The notes beneath the pieces were generated by a model. It was not told where the DNA came from and searched no databases. It saw only the letters and a program-made list of their open reading frames with translations. Shown one piece after another: positions 32,028 through 40,535 of a DNA stretch of 64,000 nucleotides (within the stretch, counting starts at the first letter, position 1; every line of letters starts with the position of its first letter). The DNA is from Auraticoccus cholistanensis. GTDB taxonomy: Bacteria > Actinomycetota > Actinomycetes > Propionibacteriales > Propionibacteriaceae. Made by a program: the position numbers and the translations under genes. The stretch spans positions 673,194-737,193 of the forward strand of contig NZ_WPCU01000005.1 of the NCBI RefSeq assembly GCF_009742705.1, in the 5' to 3' direction.

Positions 32028-33347
32028 GTGAGCGCCACCTCCATCTTCGTCTCCCGCATCCGCGGGCTGCCGGTCGTCGACAGCGACGGCGACCAGATCG
32101 GCAAGCTGCGTGACGTCGTGGTGGCCCAGCGCAGCGGCAGCGAGACGCCCCGGGTGCGCGGTCTGGTGGTCGAGCTCTTCGCCCGCTACCGGATCTTCGT
32201 GCCGATGCTGCGGGTGCACTCCATCGACGCCGTCCAGGTGGTCATCTCCGGCGTGGTCAACACCCGCCGCTTCTCGCGCCGGGACGCCGAGACGCTGGTG
32301 GTGGAGGACCTCGTCGAGCGCCCGGTCACCCGTCGGGACCAGCGGCAGCCGCAGGTGATCTTCGACGTCTCCATCCGCCAGGTCCGCAACCGCGACTGGG
32401 AGGTGGCCGAGGTCGCCCTCCGCGAGGCGGGACGTCCCCGCTTCCGCCGCCGCGGCCACGTCACCATCGTGCCCTGGCGCGACGTCCTGCTCGGCGGGCA
32501 GCAGCAGGGCCAGGACACCGAGCGGGTGGTGGCCGAGATGGAGGAGATGAACGCCGCCGACATCGCCCGCGAACTGCACGACATGACGCCGCGCCGGCGC
32601 GGGGACGTCGTGCAGGCCCTCTCCGACGACACCCTGGCCGATGCCCTCGGCGAGCTGCCCACCGACGAGCAGGTCGCCCTGATCTCCTCCCTCGACACCG
32701 AGCGGGCCGCCGACGTGCTGGAGGAGATGGACCCCGACGACGCCGCCGACCTGCTCGGCGAGCTGGCACCCGAGCTGGCCGAGCGGCTGCTCGGCGAGAT
32801 GCAGGTCGAGGAGGCCGAGGACGTCCGGCGGCTGCTGCGCTACGAGGAGTCGACCGCGGGCGGCCTGATGACGCCCGAGCCGGTGATCCTGCCCACCGAC
32901 GCCACCGTGGCCGAGGCGCTGGCGCTGGTCCGCAACGAGGACCTGAGCCCCGCGCTGGCCAGCATGGTCTACGTCACCCGGAGCCCCCACGAGACGCCCA
33001 CCGGCACCTTCGTGGGCGGGGTGCACATCCAGCGGCTGCTCCGCGAGCCGCCGTCGCTGCTGGCCTCGGGTCTGGTGGACACCACGCTCGAGCCGCTCCG
33101 GCCCGACGCCTCGCTGGCGGAGGTGAGCCGCTACTTCGCCACCTACAACCTGGTGTGCGCACCGGTGGTCGACGAGGACCACCACCTGGTGGGCGCGGTG
33201 ACGGTGGACGACGTGCTCGACCACATGCTGCCCGAGGACTGGCGCGGCGACCAGATGGACGGGCTGGTGCCCGAAGAGGACGAGGAAGCCGCAACGGCTG
33301 CCGGTGAGGGAGGCGCGGACCGTGGCCGTACGACCCAGCTCCGCTGA
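32028..33347 (+). CDS. PRC-barrel/MgtE N-domain/CBS protein without a transport domain
   Basis: This 439-aa soluble protein starts with a PRC-barrel-like segment (LPVVDSDGDQIGKLRDVVV). It continues with an MgtE intracellular N domain (EMNAADIARELHDMTPRRRGDVVQAL through LLGEMQVEEAEDVRRLL) and ends with a CBS pair (TAGGLMTPEPVIL, then YFATYNLVCAPVVDEDHHLVGAVTVDDVLDHML). The membrane pore of true MgtE is absent, so it is a sensor or regulator rather than a channel. M. tuberculosis Rv1232c is comparable from memory. It precedes a DUF1003 membrane gene that may be its partner. Confidence 0.88.
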   Translation: MSATSIFVSRIRGLPVVDSDGDQIGKLRDVVVAQRSGSETPRVRGLVVELFARYRIFVPMLRVHSIDAVQVVISGVVNTRRFSRRDAETLVVEDLVERPVTRRDQRQPQVIFDVSIRQVRNRDWEVAEVALREAGRPRFRRRGHVTIVPWRDVLLGGQQQGQDTERVVAEMEEMNAADIARELHDMTPRRRGDVVQALSDDTLADALGELPTDEQVALISSLDTERAADVLEEMDPDDAADLLGELAPELAERLLGEMQVEEAEDVRRLLRYEESTAGGLMTPEPVILPTDATVAEALALVRNEDLSPALASMVYVTRSPHETPTGTFVGGVHIQRLLREPPSLLASGLVDTTLEPLRPDASLAEVSRYFATYNLVCAPVVDEDHHLVGAVTVDDVLDHMLPEDWRGDQMDGLVPEEDEEAATAAGEGGADRGRTTQLR

Positions 33348-33918
33348 GCGGCTCAACACCCCCGGGAGGCGCCGGCCCGCGCTGCTGCCCCGCTGGCGGG
33401 TGGACCCCGACGCGTTCGGCCAGTTCGCCGAGGGCTTCGCCCGCTTCATGGGCACCGCCCGCTTCCTCGCCTGGATGACGGTCATCATCGTCGTCTGGCT
33501 GGTGCTCAACGTGGTGGGCGGCGACCGCGCGCCCGACCCGTTCCCGTTCATCTTCCTCACCCTGCTGCTGTCGCTGCAGGCCTCCTACGCCGCCCCGCTC
33601 ATCCTGCTGGCGCAGAACCGGCAGGAGGCGCGGGACCGCATCAGCATCGAGGCCGACCGGCGGCAGGCCGCGCAGTCCCGGGCCGACATGGACTTCCTGG
33701 CCCGCGAGATCGCCGGCCTGCGGATGAACGTGGGCGAGCTGGCCACCCGCGAGTTCATCCGCAGCGAGATCCGCAACGAGCTGCGGGCGCTGCTGGCCGA
33801 GCTCGAGGACGACGAGGACGGCGAGGAGGCCCCGCCCCGGCGCCCCGACCGGCGTCCGCGGACCCCGGGAGAGCGGGCCCGTCCCGGCGATTCGGCCGGC
33901 GCCCGGGAGCGCGCGTAG
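33322..33918 (+). CDS. DUF1003 membrane protein
   Basis: This 198-aa protein has the DUF1003 core: FARFMGTARFLAWMTVIIVVWLVLN, a short loop with PDPFPFIFLTLLLSLQASYAAPLILLAQNRQ, then a charged coiled region. Two membrane helices are at about 48-68 and 78-102. GTG 33322 is preferred because GGGAGG lies 8 nt before it; GTG 33304 is possible. It overlaps the end of the MgtE-like gene, implying coupling. A joint role in divalent-metal homeostasis is inference. Its TAG stop forms the first half of the next gene's -10 box. Confidence 0.88.
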   Translation: MAVRPSSAERLNTPGRRRPALLPRWRVDPDAFGQFAEGFARFMGTARFLAWMTVIIVVWLVLNVVGGDRAPDPFPFIFLTLLLSLQASYAAPLILLAQNRQEARDRISIEADRRQAAQSRADMDFLAREIAGLRMNVGELATREFIRSEIRNELRALLAELEDDEDGEEAPPRRPDRRPRTPGERARPGDSAGARERA

Positions 33919-33921
33919 TCT
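33916..33921 (+). promoter_or_regulatory. -10 box of mrp, overlapping a stop codon
   Basis: TAGTCT lies 6 nt before the mrp GTG start at 33928. Its first three bases are the TAG stop codon of the DUF1003 gene. Confidence 0.6.
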
Positions 33922-33927
33922 GGAACG

Positions 33928-35106
33928 GTGCCAGATCTGACCACCACCTCCCCCGACCACCCGCTGCTGCCGGCCGTCACCGAGGCCCTCGGCCGGGTGG
34001 ACGACCCCGAGATCAAGCGCCCGATCACCGAGCTCGGGATGGTGGCCTCGGTCGACATCGACGCCGACGCCCGGGTCCGGGTCGAGGTGCTGCTCACCAT
34101 CGCCGGCTGCCCGCTCAAGGACACCCTGACCCGTGACGTCACCGAGGCCGTGTCGGCGGTGCCGGGAGTGGCTGCGGTCGAGGTCGCGCTCGGCGTGATG
34201 AGCGCCGAGCAGCGCGCCGGTCTCAAGGAGCGGCTCAGCGGCGGCCAGGCCGAGCGGGAGATCCCCTTCGCCCGGCCCGACTCGCTGACCCGCGTGCTGG
34301 CCATCGCCTCCGGCAAGGGCGGGGTGGGCAAGTCCTCGGTGACGGTGAACCTGGCCCTCGCGCTGGCCCGCTCCGGGCAGAGCGTGGGCGTGCTGGACGC
34401 CGACATCTACGGCCACTCGGTGCCGCCCATGCTCGGGGTGGCCGACGCGCGACCCACCTCCATCGAGGAGATGATCCTGCCGGTCCCGACGATGGGGCTG
34501 AAGGTCATCTCCATCGGCATGCTCAAGCCCCGCCGCGACCAGGTGGTCGCCTGGCGCGGTCCCATCCTCGACCGGGCCATCCACCAGATGCTGGCCGACG
34601 TGTACTGGGGCGACCTGGACCACCTGCTGATCGACCTGCCGCCCGGCACCGGCGACGTCGCGATCTCGCTGGGTCAGAAGCTCCCCAACGCCGAGGTGGT
34701 CGTGGTGACCACCCCGCAGCAGGCCGCGGCGGAGGTGGCCGAGCGGGCCGGCACGATGGCCTCGATGATGAACCAGCGGGTGGTCGGCGTGGTCGAGAAC
34801 ATGTCCGGGCTGTCGGTGCAGTGCCCCCACTGCGGCCAGCGCCACACCCACGACGTCTTCGGCAGCGGCGGGGGACAGGACACCGCCGACGGGCTCACCA
34901 CCCGGCTGGGCTACGAGGTGCCGCTGCTGGCCCAGATCCCGCTGGACCCGAGCCTGCGGATCGGGGGCGACGAGGGCTCCCCGGTGGTCGCCGACCCGGC
35001 CGAGGGCGGGGCCGGCGAGGCCCTGCGGGCGCTGGCCGAGCGGCTGGGACGACGCAACCGGCCGCTGCAGGGGTTGCAGCTGGGTCTCAGCCCGGTCGGT
35101 CGCTGA
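33928..35106 (+). CDS. mrp: Mrp/NBP35-family Fe-S cluster carrier ATPase
   Basis: This 392-aa protein has an N-terminal DUF59/MIP18 domain (DDPEIKRPITELGMVASV, about 24-110). A deviant Walker A P-loop ASGKGGVGKSSV is at about 126-137, with LDADIYGHSVPPMLG, LIDLPPGTGD, and a C-terminal CPHCG that would hold a bridging iron-sulfur cluster. ApbC/Mrp proteins transfer Fe-S clusters to apoproteins in the cytoplasm. It has its own leaderless promoter inside the end of DUF1003 and converges on tatB. Confidence 0.95.
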   Translation: MPDLTTTSPDHPLLPAVTEALGRVDDPEIKRPITELGMVASVDIDADARVRVEVLLTIAGCPLKDTLTRDVTEAVSAVPGVAAVEVALGVMSAEQRAGLKERLSGGQAEREIPFARPDSLTRVLAIASGKGGVGKSSVTVNLALALARSGQSVGVLDADIYGHSVPPMLGVADARPTSIEEMILPVPTMGLKVISIGMLKPRRDQVVAWRGPILDRAIHQMLADVYWGDLDHLLIDLPPGTGDVAISLGQKLPNAEVVVVTTPQQAAAEVAERAGTMASMMNQRVVGVVENMSGLSVQCPHCGQRHTHDVFGSGGGQDTADGLTTRLGYEVPLLAQIPLDPSLRIGGDEGSPVVADPAEGGAGEALRALAERLGRRNRPLQGLQLGLSPVGR

Positions 35107-35112
35107 CCGGCG

Positions 35113-35128
35113 CCGGCCCCCGGGCCGG
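35113..35128. terminator. Hairpin between convergent mrp and tatB
   Basis: CCGGCCC and GGGCCGG face each other with two bases between them in the 24-bp gap separating the two stop codons. It could terminate both transcripts. Confidence 0.45.
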
Positions 35129-35130
35129 AC

Positions 35131-35595
35131 TCAGGTGGCGTCGGGGTCGAACGGGGCTCCGGCGCCGGTCAGCACGGTGGCCCCGGCCACCGTGGTCGGG
35201 ACCGCCAGCGAGCCGGCCCCGTCGGAGCTGGCGGTGATCGAGCCGCGGACGTCGGCGTTGGCGTGGGCCAGGTCGTCCTTGACGCTGCGCAGGTCCTCGG
35301 TGGTGTCGGCGAAGGTGGCCTTGGTGGCCTCGAGCTCGGTCTTGACGTCGGCGGTGATCGGGTCGATCTGCTCGTTGATCTTCTTGCGGATGAACCCCTT
35401 GGGGTCGCGGATGTCGAAGTCCTCGAAGCCCGGGCCCAGCTCGTTCTGGATCGAGGCCTGGGCGTTGTTGGCGATGCCCCGCACGTAGACCACCACCCGG
35501 GCGGCCTTGCGGGCCAGGTCGGGCAGCTTGTCCGGCCCGAAGAGCAGGATCCCCACGATGATCAGCAGCACGATTTCTGCTGCGTTGACGTTCAT
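35131..35595 (-). CDS. tatB: Twin-arginine translocase subunit TatB
   Basis: This 154-aa protein has the TatA/B layout. A short N-terminal membrane helix (ILLIIVGILLFGPDKLPDLAR region, residues 6-22) runs into an amphipathic helix, and a longer acidic tail follows. TatB rather than TatA is favoured by length and by the tatB position next to htrA/sigE in actinobacteria. It recognises Tat signal peptides with TatC. The ATG has a TAGGGT box 6 nt upstream, so it can be expressed independently of htrA 58 bp upstream. Confidence 0.88.
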   Translation of the reverse strand: MNVNAAEIVLLIIVGILLFGPDKLPDLARKAARVVVYVRGIANNAQASIQNELGPGFEDFDIRDPKGFIRKKINEQIDPITADVKTELEATKATFADTTEDLRSVKDDLAHANADVRGSITASSDGAGSLAVPTTVAGATVLTGAGAPFDPDAT

Positions 35596-35601
35596 GGGCG
35601 C

Positions 35602-35607
35602 ACCCTA
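35602..35607 (-). promoter_or_regulatory. -10 box of tatB (leaderless)
   Basis: TAGGGT on the minus strand is 6 nt before the tatB ATG. Confidence 0.55.
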
Positions 35608-35653
35608 GCGCCCGTCGCCACGCGAGCACGACCGCCGCTGCCCACCGACCGGC

Positions 35654-37183
35654 TCACCCGACCTGCCCGTCCAGCTCGACCGCGACGTCCTGGGTCCGGC
35701 CGTCGCGGAGCACGGTCAGCGTGACGGTGTCCCCGGGCCGGTGGGTCCGGATGGCGACGATCAGCTCGACGGTCTCCCAGACCCGGCGGCCGTCGATGGC
35801 CTGCACCACGTCGCCCGCGCGCAGCCCCGCCCGCTCGGCGGGCCCGCCGGGGTTGACGTCGCTGAGCAGCACCCCGGAGTCGTCTGGCTGGGTGCGGACG
35901 TTGGCCCCGATCACCGGGTACGAGGCCTGCCCGTCCTCGATCAGCAGCTGGCCGATCTGCATGGCCTGGTCGATCGGGATGGCGAACCCGACGCCGATGT
36001 TGCCGCCCTGCGACCGGCCGTCGTCGCCCAGGCTGAGGATGGCGGAGTTGACCCCGATCACCCGGCCCTCGGCGTCGACGAGCGGGCCGCCGGAGTTGCC
36101 GGGGTTGATCGGGGCGTCGGTCTGGATGGCGTTGATGTAGGCCGAGGCGCCCTGCGCGTCGGCGCCGCCGCCGACCACCACGGGGCGGTCGAGGGCGGAG
36201 ATGATGCCCTCGGTCACCGTGCCGCCCAGCCCCAGCGGGGAGCCGACCGCCACCGCGGGCTGGCCGATCGCGGCGTCCTCGGAGCTGCCGATCTGCACGG
36301 GCACCACGGGACCCTCCTGCACCCGGATGACGGCCAGGTCGTAGCTGGGGCTGCGTCCGACGATCGTGGCCTGGACGCGGGTGCCGTCGTCGAAGATCAC
36401 CTTCACCTGCCCGGAGCCGCCGGCCCCGGCGGCCTCGGCCACCACGTGGTTGTTGGTCATGATCGTGCCGTCGTCGCCGATCACGAACCCCGAGCCGGTC
36501 GAGCTGCTCGACTCGATGGTCACGGTGCTCGGCAGCACCGCGGCCGCCACCCCCACGGCCGGCTGGGTGGGCCGCGAGCTCGGGACCTGACCAGGGCTGG
36601 GCGCCGGCTGGGAGGGCTGCGGGCGGGGCGCCTGAGGAGCCGTCGAGGGCGCCGGCCCGGCCAGCAGCTGCTCGCCCACCACCGCCCCACCCACACCGGC
36701 GGCACCGCCGACGAGCAGGGCGGTCAGGGCGGCCACCGCCACCACCCCACGACGACGCCCCGCCGGCGCCTCCTCGGCCCGGCGGGGAGCCGGCGCCGGG
36801 CGTCCCCAGGGACCGGCCGGCGGGGCGCCCTGCCAGGCCGGCGCCGCCGCGGGAGCGGGGCGCTGCTCCCCCGGCGGCCGGGTGAAGAAGGGCGGGGCGG
36901 AGGTGTCGGGGCCCGGGGTGTGGGGGCTCGGGCCTGGGCCTGGGCCGGTCGCGGGCGCGCCGGTCGGGGCGGAGAGGGGCGCGGCCCAGTCGTCGGGACG
37001 CCCGTGGGCCCCCGGGCCGGCCGCCGGGCGCGGGCCCCAGCCGGGCACCGGACCCGGCGGCACCGCGCCCATCACCACGGTGTCGGTCACGTCGGCGTCG
37101 TCGCGGCCCCGGGGCTCGGGCGGGGTACCCGGCTCACGCAGCGGCTGCGGCGGCTGCCAGCCGCCGGACTGCTCCTCGTTCAC
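35654..37183 (-). CDS. htrA: HtrA-type membrane serine protease with PDZ domain
   Basis: This 509-aa protein has a Pro/Gly-rich cytoplasmic N-terminus of about 140 residues and one membrane helix at about 146-169. A trypsin-like protease domain follows with H246 (TNNHVV), D282 (SYDLAVI) and S364 (NPGNSGGPL), and a C-terminal PDZ domain (about 410-505) ends the protein. DegP/HtrA proteases degrade or sense misfolded envelope proteins; in mycobacteria htrA sits beside sigE/rseA. GTG 37183 overlaps the stop of the anti-sigma gene as GTGA. The long proline-rich head is typical of actinobacterial HtrA. Confidence 0.95.
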   Translation of the reverse strand: MNEEQSGGWQPPQPLREPGTPPEPRGRDDADVTDTVVMGAVPPGPVPGWGPRPAAGPGAHGRPDDWAAPLSAPTGAPATGPGPGPSPHTPGPDTSAPPFFTRPPGEQRPAPAAAPAWQGAPPAGPWGRPAPAPRRAEEAPAGRRRGVVAVAALTALLVGGAAGVGGAVVGEQLLAGPAPSTAPQAPRPQPSQPAPSPGQVPSSRPTQPAVGVAAAVLPSTVTIESSSSTGSGFVIGDDGTIMTNNHVVAEAAGAGGSGQVKVIFDDGTRVQATIVGRSPSYDLAVIRVQEGPVVPVQIGSSEDAAIGQPAVAVGSPLGLGGTVTEGIISALDRPVVVGGGADAQGASAYINAIQTDAPINPGNSGGPLVDAEGRVIGVNSAILSLGDDGRSQGGNIGVGFAIPIDQAMQIGQLLIEDGQASYPVIGANVRTQPDDSGVLLSDVNPGGPAERAGLRAGDVVQAIDGRRVWETVELIVAIRTHRPGDTVTLTVLRDGRTQDVAVELDGQVG

Positions 37184-38694
37184 CGCTGCAGCACCAGCGA
37201 GCCGACCCGCTGCCACCCCTCGAGCACCCGGTCGACCGGGGTCCGGTCCTCCGGCTCCTCGTGCGGCAGCTGGGCGACCGCGCTCCAGACCGTCCCGTCG
37301 GCGGCGTCCGTGGTGACGGTGATGACCCGGTCCCCGCTCTGCCAGACCAGCTGGGCGGGCAGGCTGTCGGTGCTGCGCCACGCGGCGAGGGCGGGGTCCC
37401 AGCTGGAGCCGGCGGGCGCGCCGGTCAGCACGCCCCGCTGCTGGCTCACCGCGACGGTGTGGACGCCGTCGCTGTAGGCGCTGTGCAGCGCTCCGTCGCT
37501 GGTCGTGCGCAGCTGCACCAGCGGCAGCCCGGCCAGCTCCTCGGCGCAGGACCAGCCCTGCGCGGACAGCCGCGGCGCCTCCGACAGCGCCACGGGGCCG
37601 GAGCCGCTGAAGGTGGCCAGCCGTGGCCCCAGCCGGGCCGAGAAGGTGTCGGTGCCGATCTCGACGGTCTCGAAGCCCGCGACCGCCGACGCGCGGCCGT
37701 CGGCGTCGTAGCGCTCGGTGCGCAGCAGCAGCCCGCTGGCGGCGTCGACCCACCACCGCGCGACGGGGGTGCCGTCGTCCAGCGCCTCCACCACGGTGGT
37801 CTCCCGGCCGGCGACGGTGTCCGCCTGCAGGTAGCCGCGCAGCGTGTGGGTGGCCCCGAGCAGCTCGACCGAGGTCGGCGCCTCGGCCACCGCCAGCGAG
37901 CCCGCGGCCAGCCGCTCGCCGGACCCCGAGACCACGCTCACCTGGGTGCTCTGCCCCGGCTGCACGACGACGTCGACCCACGCGCGCACGGTCTCGCCGC
38001 CGACCCGGACCTGCACCTGCTGGGTGCCCGAGCGGGGCAGCATCGCCCCCGCCACGGCGCTGCTGCGCAGCACCACCAGCGCCTCGTCGGCGGTGATCGG
38101 GTGGTCGCGGACGACCCCGGCGCCGGCCGAGCTGGGCGCACCGCGACCGCGCAGCTGGTCGATGCCGGTGGTGCCCGAGAGCACCAGCGCCGCCATGCCC
38201 TCGGTGGCCAGCGGCAGCTGGCCGAGGGCGGAGCCGAAGAAGTCCTCCGCGCGCGGACCCGGGTCGCCCACCGGGGCGCCGGCCTCGGGGGCGGCCGTCC
38301 AGCCCACCGTGGTGAACGCCAGCAGCAGCACCGTGGCCAGCAGCCCGACCCGGCCCAGCCGCCGGCGCCGCACCTGGTAGCTGAGCGGCAGCGCGCCCAC
38401 GCCGTCGCGGACGGGGTCGAAGGGCCGGGTCCACAGCGGCGTGGTGGCGTCGGCGCCGGCGATGTCGACCAGCCGACGCGACAGGTCGTCGGGGGCCACC
38501 GGCTCGGTGCGGCCGGTGCCGGCCAGCAGGTCGCGGACCCGACGCAGCTCCTCGGCCTCGGCCCGGCAGTCCGCGCAGTCGGCGAGGTGGACCAGCAGAC
38601 GCTCCCGCTCGGCGTCGCCGAGGGCGCCGTCCACCAGGGCGGACAGCGTCTCGGGCTGGGTCCCGCAGGGGCGGGAGGCGGGGGTCGCCGGCAT
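37180..38694 (-). CDS. rseA: Anti-sigma factor fused to an RseB/MucB-like outer domain
   Basis: This 504-aa protein joins two functions in one chain. The cytosolic N-terminus is a zinc-binding anti-sigma (ZAS/zf-HC2) domain with H36-x3-C40-x2-C43. A membrane helix lies at about 113-133. The outer part, from about 150, resembles the MucB/RseB lipoprotein-sensing domain (VVVQPGQSTQVSVVSG, SVELLGATHTLRGYLQADTVAGRETTVVEA, WWVDAASGLLLRTERYDADGR). In E. coli these are the separate RseA and RseB. It should hold SigE inactive until an envelope signal arrives. Its ATG shares one base with the sigE stop, and it overlaps htrA by 4 nt. Confidence 0.88.
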   Translation of the reverse strand: MPATPASRPCGTQPETLSALVDGALGDAERERLLVHLADCADCRAEAEELRRVRDLLAGTGRTEPVAPDDLSRRLVDIAGADATTPLWTRPFDPVRDGVGALPLSYQVRRRRLGRVGLLATVLLLAFTTVGWTAAPEAGAPVGDPGPRAEDFFGSALGQLPLATEGMAALVLSGTTGIDQLRGRGAPSSAGAGVVRDHPITADEALVVLRSSAVAGAMLPRSGTQQVQVRVGGETVRAWVDVVVQPGQSTQVSVVSGSGERLAAGSLAVAEAPTSVELLGATHTLRGYLQADTVAGRETTVVEALDDGTPVARWWVDAASGLLLRTERYDADGRASAVAGFETVEIGTDTFSARLGPRLATFSGSGPVALSEAPRLSAQGWSCAEELAGLPLVQLRTTSDGALHSAYSDGVHTVAVSQQRGVLTGAPAGSSWDPALAAWRSTDSLPAQLVWQSGDRVITVTTDAADGTVWSAVAQLPHEEPEDRTPVDRVLEGWQRVGSLVLQR

Positions 38695-39341
38695 CAGCCA
38701 GTGGCCCCCTCGACGGACACGCCCCGGTAGCGCTCCTGGCCGGACTGGGGCTGGCGGTGCGCCAGCGCGGCCCGCAGCTGCGCACGGCCGCGGTGGATCC
38801 GGCTGCGCACCGTGCCCAGCTTGGTGTCCAGCACCGCGGCGACCTCCTCGTAGCTGAGCCCCTCGATGTCGCACAGCACCACCGCGGCGCGGAACTCCGG
38901 CGACAGCGCGGCCAGCGCGGCGGCCACGTCGTGGTCGAGGCTGAGGTCGGCGAGCTGCTCGGCCGGCGCGGGGTCGGTGGAGGCGATCCGCTCGGCCGAG
39001 GCGTCGGCCAGCCCGTCGAAGCGGATCTTCTGCCGCCGCCGGGCGCCGTCGAGGAAGAGGTTGGTGGTGATGCGGTGCAGCCAGCCCTCGAAGGTGCCGG
39101 GCTGGAAGGTGTGCAGCGAGCGGAACACCCGGACGAAGACGTCCTGGGTCAGGTCCTCGGCGTCGTGCGGGTCGCCGGTGAGCCGGTAGGCCAGCCGGTA
39201 GACGCGGGCGGAGTGCTCCTGCACCACCTGCTCCCAGGTGGGCGGCGTCCAGTCCTGGGCGGGGGTCTCGGCGGGCGCCGGCGGGGTGCTGGCGGGCTCG
39301 TCGACGCGGGCTCGGGAGCGGACCCTGGTCCATGCCGCCAT
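38694..39341 (-). CDS. sigE: ECF RNA polymerase sigma factor SigE
   Basis: This 215-aa sigma-70 relative of the ECF group has region 2 ([52 protein letters not shown]) and region 4 ([48 protein letters not shown]). Its operon with anti-sigma, htrA and nearby tatB is the conserved actinobacterial sigE envelope-stress locus. ATG 39341 has GAGGGG about 7 nt upstream; longer in-frame forms starting with GTG exist and alternative SigE isoforms are known in mycobacteria. Three phased ACCTGT elements lie 61-88 bp upstream of the start. Confidence 0.93.
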   Translation of the reverse strand: MAAWTRVRSRARVDEPASTPPAPAETPAQDWTPPTWEQVVQEHSARVYRLAYRLTGDPHDAEDLTQDVFVRVFRSLHTFQPGTFEGWLHRITTNLFLDGARRRQKIRFDGLADASAERIASTDPAPAEQLADLSLDHDVAAALAALSPEFRAAVVLCDIEGLSYEEVAAVLDTKLGTVRSRIHRGRAQLRAALAHRQPQSGQERYRGVSVEGATG

Positions 39342-39401
39342 CTCTGCACCCCTCTCGTCCTCGCCCGCCGGTGCGGGCCGGGCCACCACTGTGACCGACC
39401 C

Positions 39402-39429
39402 ACCTGTGCAGAACCTGTGGAGCACCTGT
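39402..39429 (-). promoter_or_regulatory. Three ACCTGT repeats at 11-bp spacing upstream of sigE
   Basis: ACCTGT occurs at 39402-39407, 39413-39418 and 39424-39429 (ACAGGT on the sigE strand), exactly one helical turn apart in the 137-bp gap between the FGE gene and sigE. Same-face direct repeats upstream of a stress sigma factor look like an operator. A TAGACT hexamer lies further upstream on the sigE strand. No matching regulator is identifiable here. Confidence 0.5.
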
Positions 39430-39478
39430 CCACCGTCCGGGCCCAGTCTAGGAGAGCCTGCCGACAGCCGGGGTCGCC

Positions 39479-40516
39479 TCAGCGGTCGACGACGACGCGG
39501 AAGCCGGTGTGGCCCAGTGAGGAGTCGTCGGTCACGGACGTCCGCGCGGCGACCCGGTAGCGGTTGCAGTAGGAGCGGTGGCACAGGTACGAGCCGCCGC
39601 GGACGACCCGGCTCAACCCGTACCGGGGTCCCTGCGGGTTCTCGCGGGTGGCCGGCTTGTCGTGGCGGTGGTAGGTGGCCGAGAACAGGTCCGAGGTCCA
39701 CTCCCAGACGTTGCCGGAGGTGTTGTGCAGGCCGTAGCCGTTGGGCTCGAAGGCGTCCACCGGCGCGGTGCCGAGGAAGCCGTCCTCGAGGGTGTTGCGC
39801 TCGGGGAACACGCCCTGCCAGATGTTGGCCCGGTGCTGCCCGCCGGGGGTGAGCTCGTCGCCCCACGGGTAGGTGGCCTGCTCGAGGCCGCCCCGGGCGG
39901 CCCGCTCCCACTCGGCCTCGGTGGGCAGCCGGGCGCCGCGCCAGGCGACGTAGGCCTGCGCGTCGGCGTAGGAGACGTGCACCACCGGGTGGTCCAGCAG
40001 CCCGTCCAGGTCCGAGCCGGGGCCGCCGGGGGCCGACCAGGTGGCGCCGCGCACACCGCGCCACCACGGGGCACCGGGGACGGCCGCGTCGACGACGTGC
40101 TCCCGGGCCCCGGGGTGGACCAGCAGGTGGAAGACGAAGGACCAGCCGAAGCGCTCGGCGTCGGTGCGGTAGCCGGTGGCCGCCACGAACTCGGCGAAGT
40201 CGGCGTTGGTGACCGCGTGGGCGGCGATGGCGTAGGCGCCGGTCGAGACCTGCCGGACGGGTCCCTCCCCGTCGGCGGGGAACACCTCGTCGGAGTCCGA
40301 GCCCATCCAGAACGACCCGGCCGGGATGTCCACCAGGGGTGAGCGCGGGCTCGGGTCCACCGCGCCGGCCGGTGCCGTGACGGCCGGCGCCGCCGCCGCG
40401 CGGGGGGCCGTGGGGACGAGGGGCTCCACCTCGGGCGCCGACGGCACCGAGGCGGGGCCCAGCAGGTCGGTGCGGGTGGGCCCGCAGCAGCCCGCCCCGG
40501 TCTCCGCCGCGGTCAC
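39479..40516 (-). CDS. Formylglycine-generating enzyme (copper oxidase of the SUMF1 family)
   Basis: This 345-aa protein is a true FGE by its active site: [17 protein letters not shown] carries C312 and C317, the copper-binding pair, with the family core ([52 protein letters not shown]). FGE converts cysteine in CxPxR to formylglycine in sulfatases. No sulfatase is in the window. Its own disordered N-terminus reads CCGPTR, and residues 11-15 (CGPTR) fit the substrate motif. The GTG lies 19 nt downstream of dapA, so it is probably co-transcribed with dapA and the biotin carrier. Confidence 0.9.
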   Translation of the reverse strand: MTAAETGAGCCGPTRTDLLGPASVPSAPEVEPLVPTAPRAAAAPAVTAPAGAVDPSPRSPLVDIPAGSFWMGSDSDEVFPADGEGPVRQVSTGAYAIAAHAVTNADFAEFVAATGYRTDAERFGWSFVFHLLVHPGAREHVVDAAVPGAPWWRGVRGATWSAPGGPGSDLDGLLDHPVVHVSYADAQAYVAWRGARLPTEAEWERAARGGLEQATYPWGDELTPGGQHRANIWQGVFPERNTLEDGFLGTAPVDAFEPNGYGLHNTSGNVWEWTSDLFSATYHRHDKPATRENPQGPRYGLSRVVRGGSYLCHRSYCNRYRVAARTSVTDDSSLGHTGFRVVVDR

Positions 40517-40535
40517 CGCGTCCGCCGCCCTGCGC

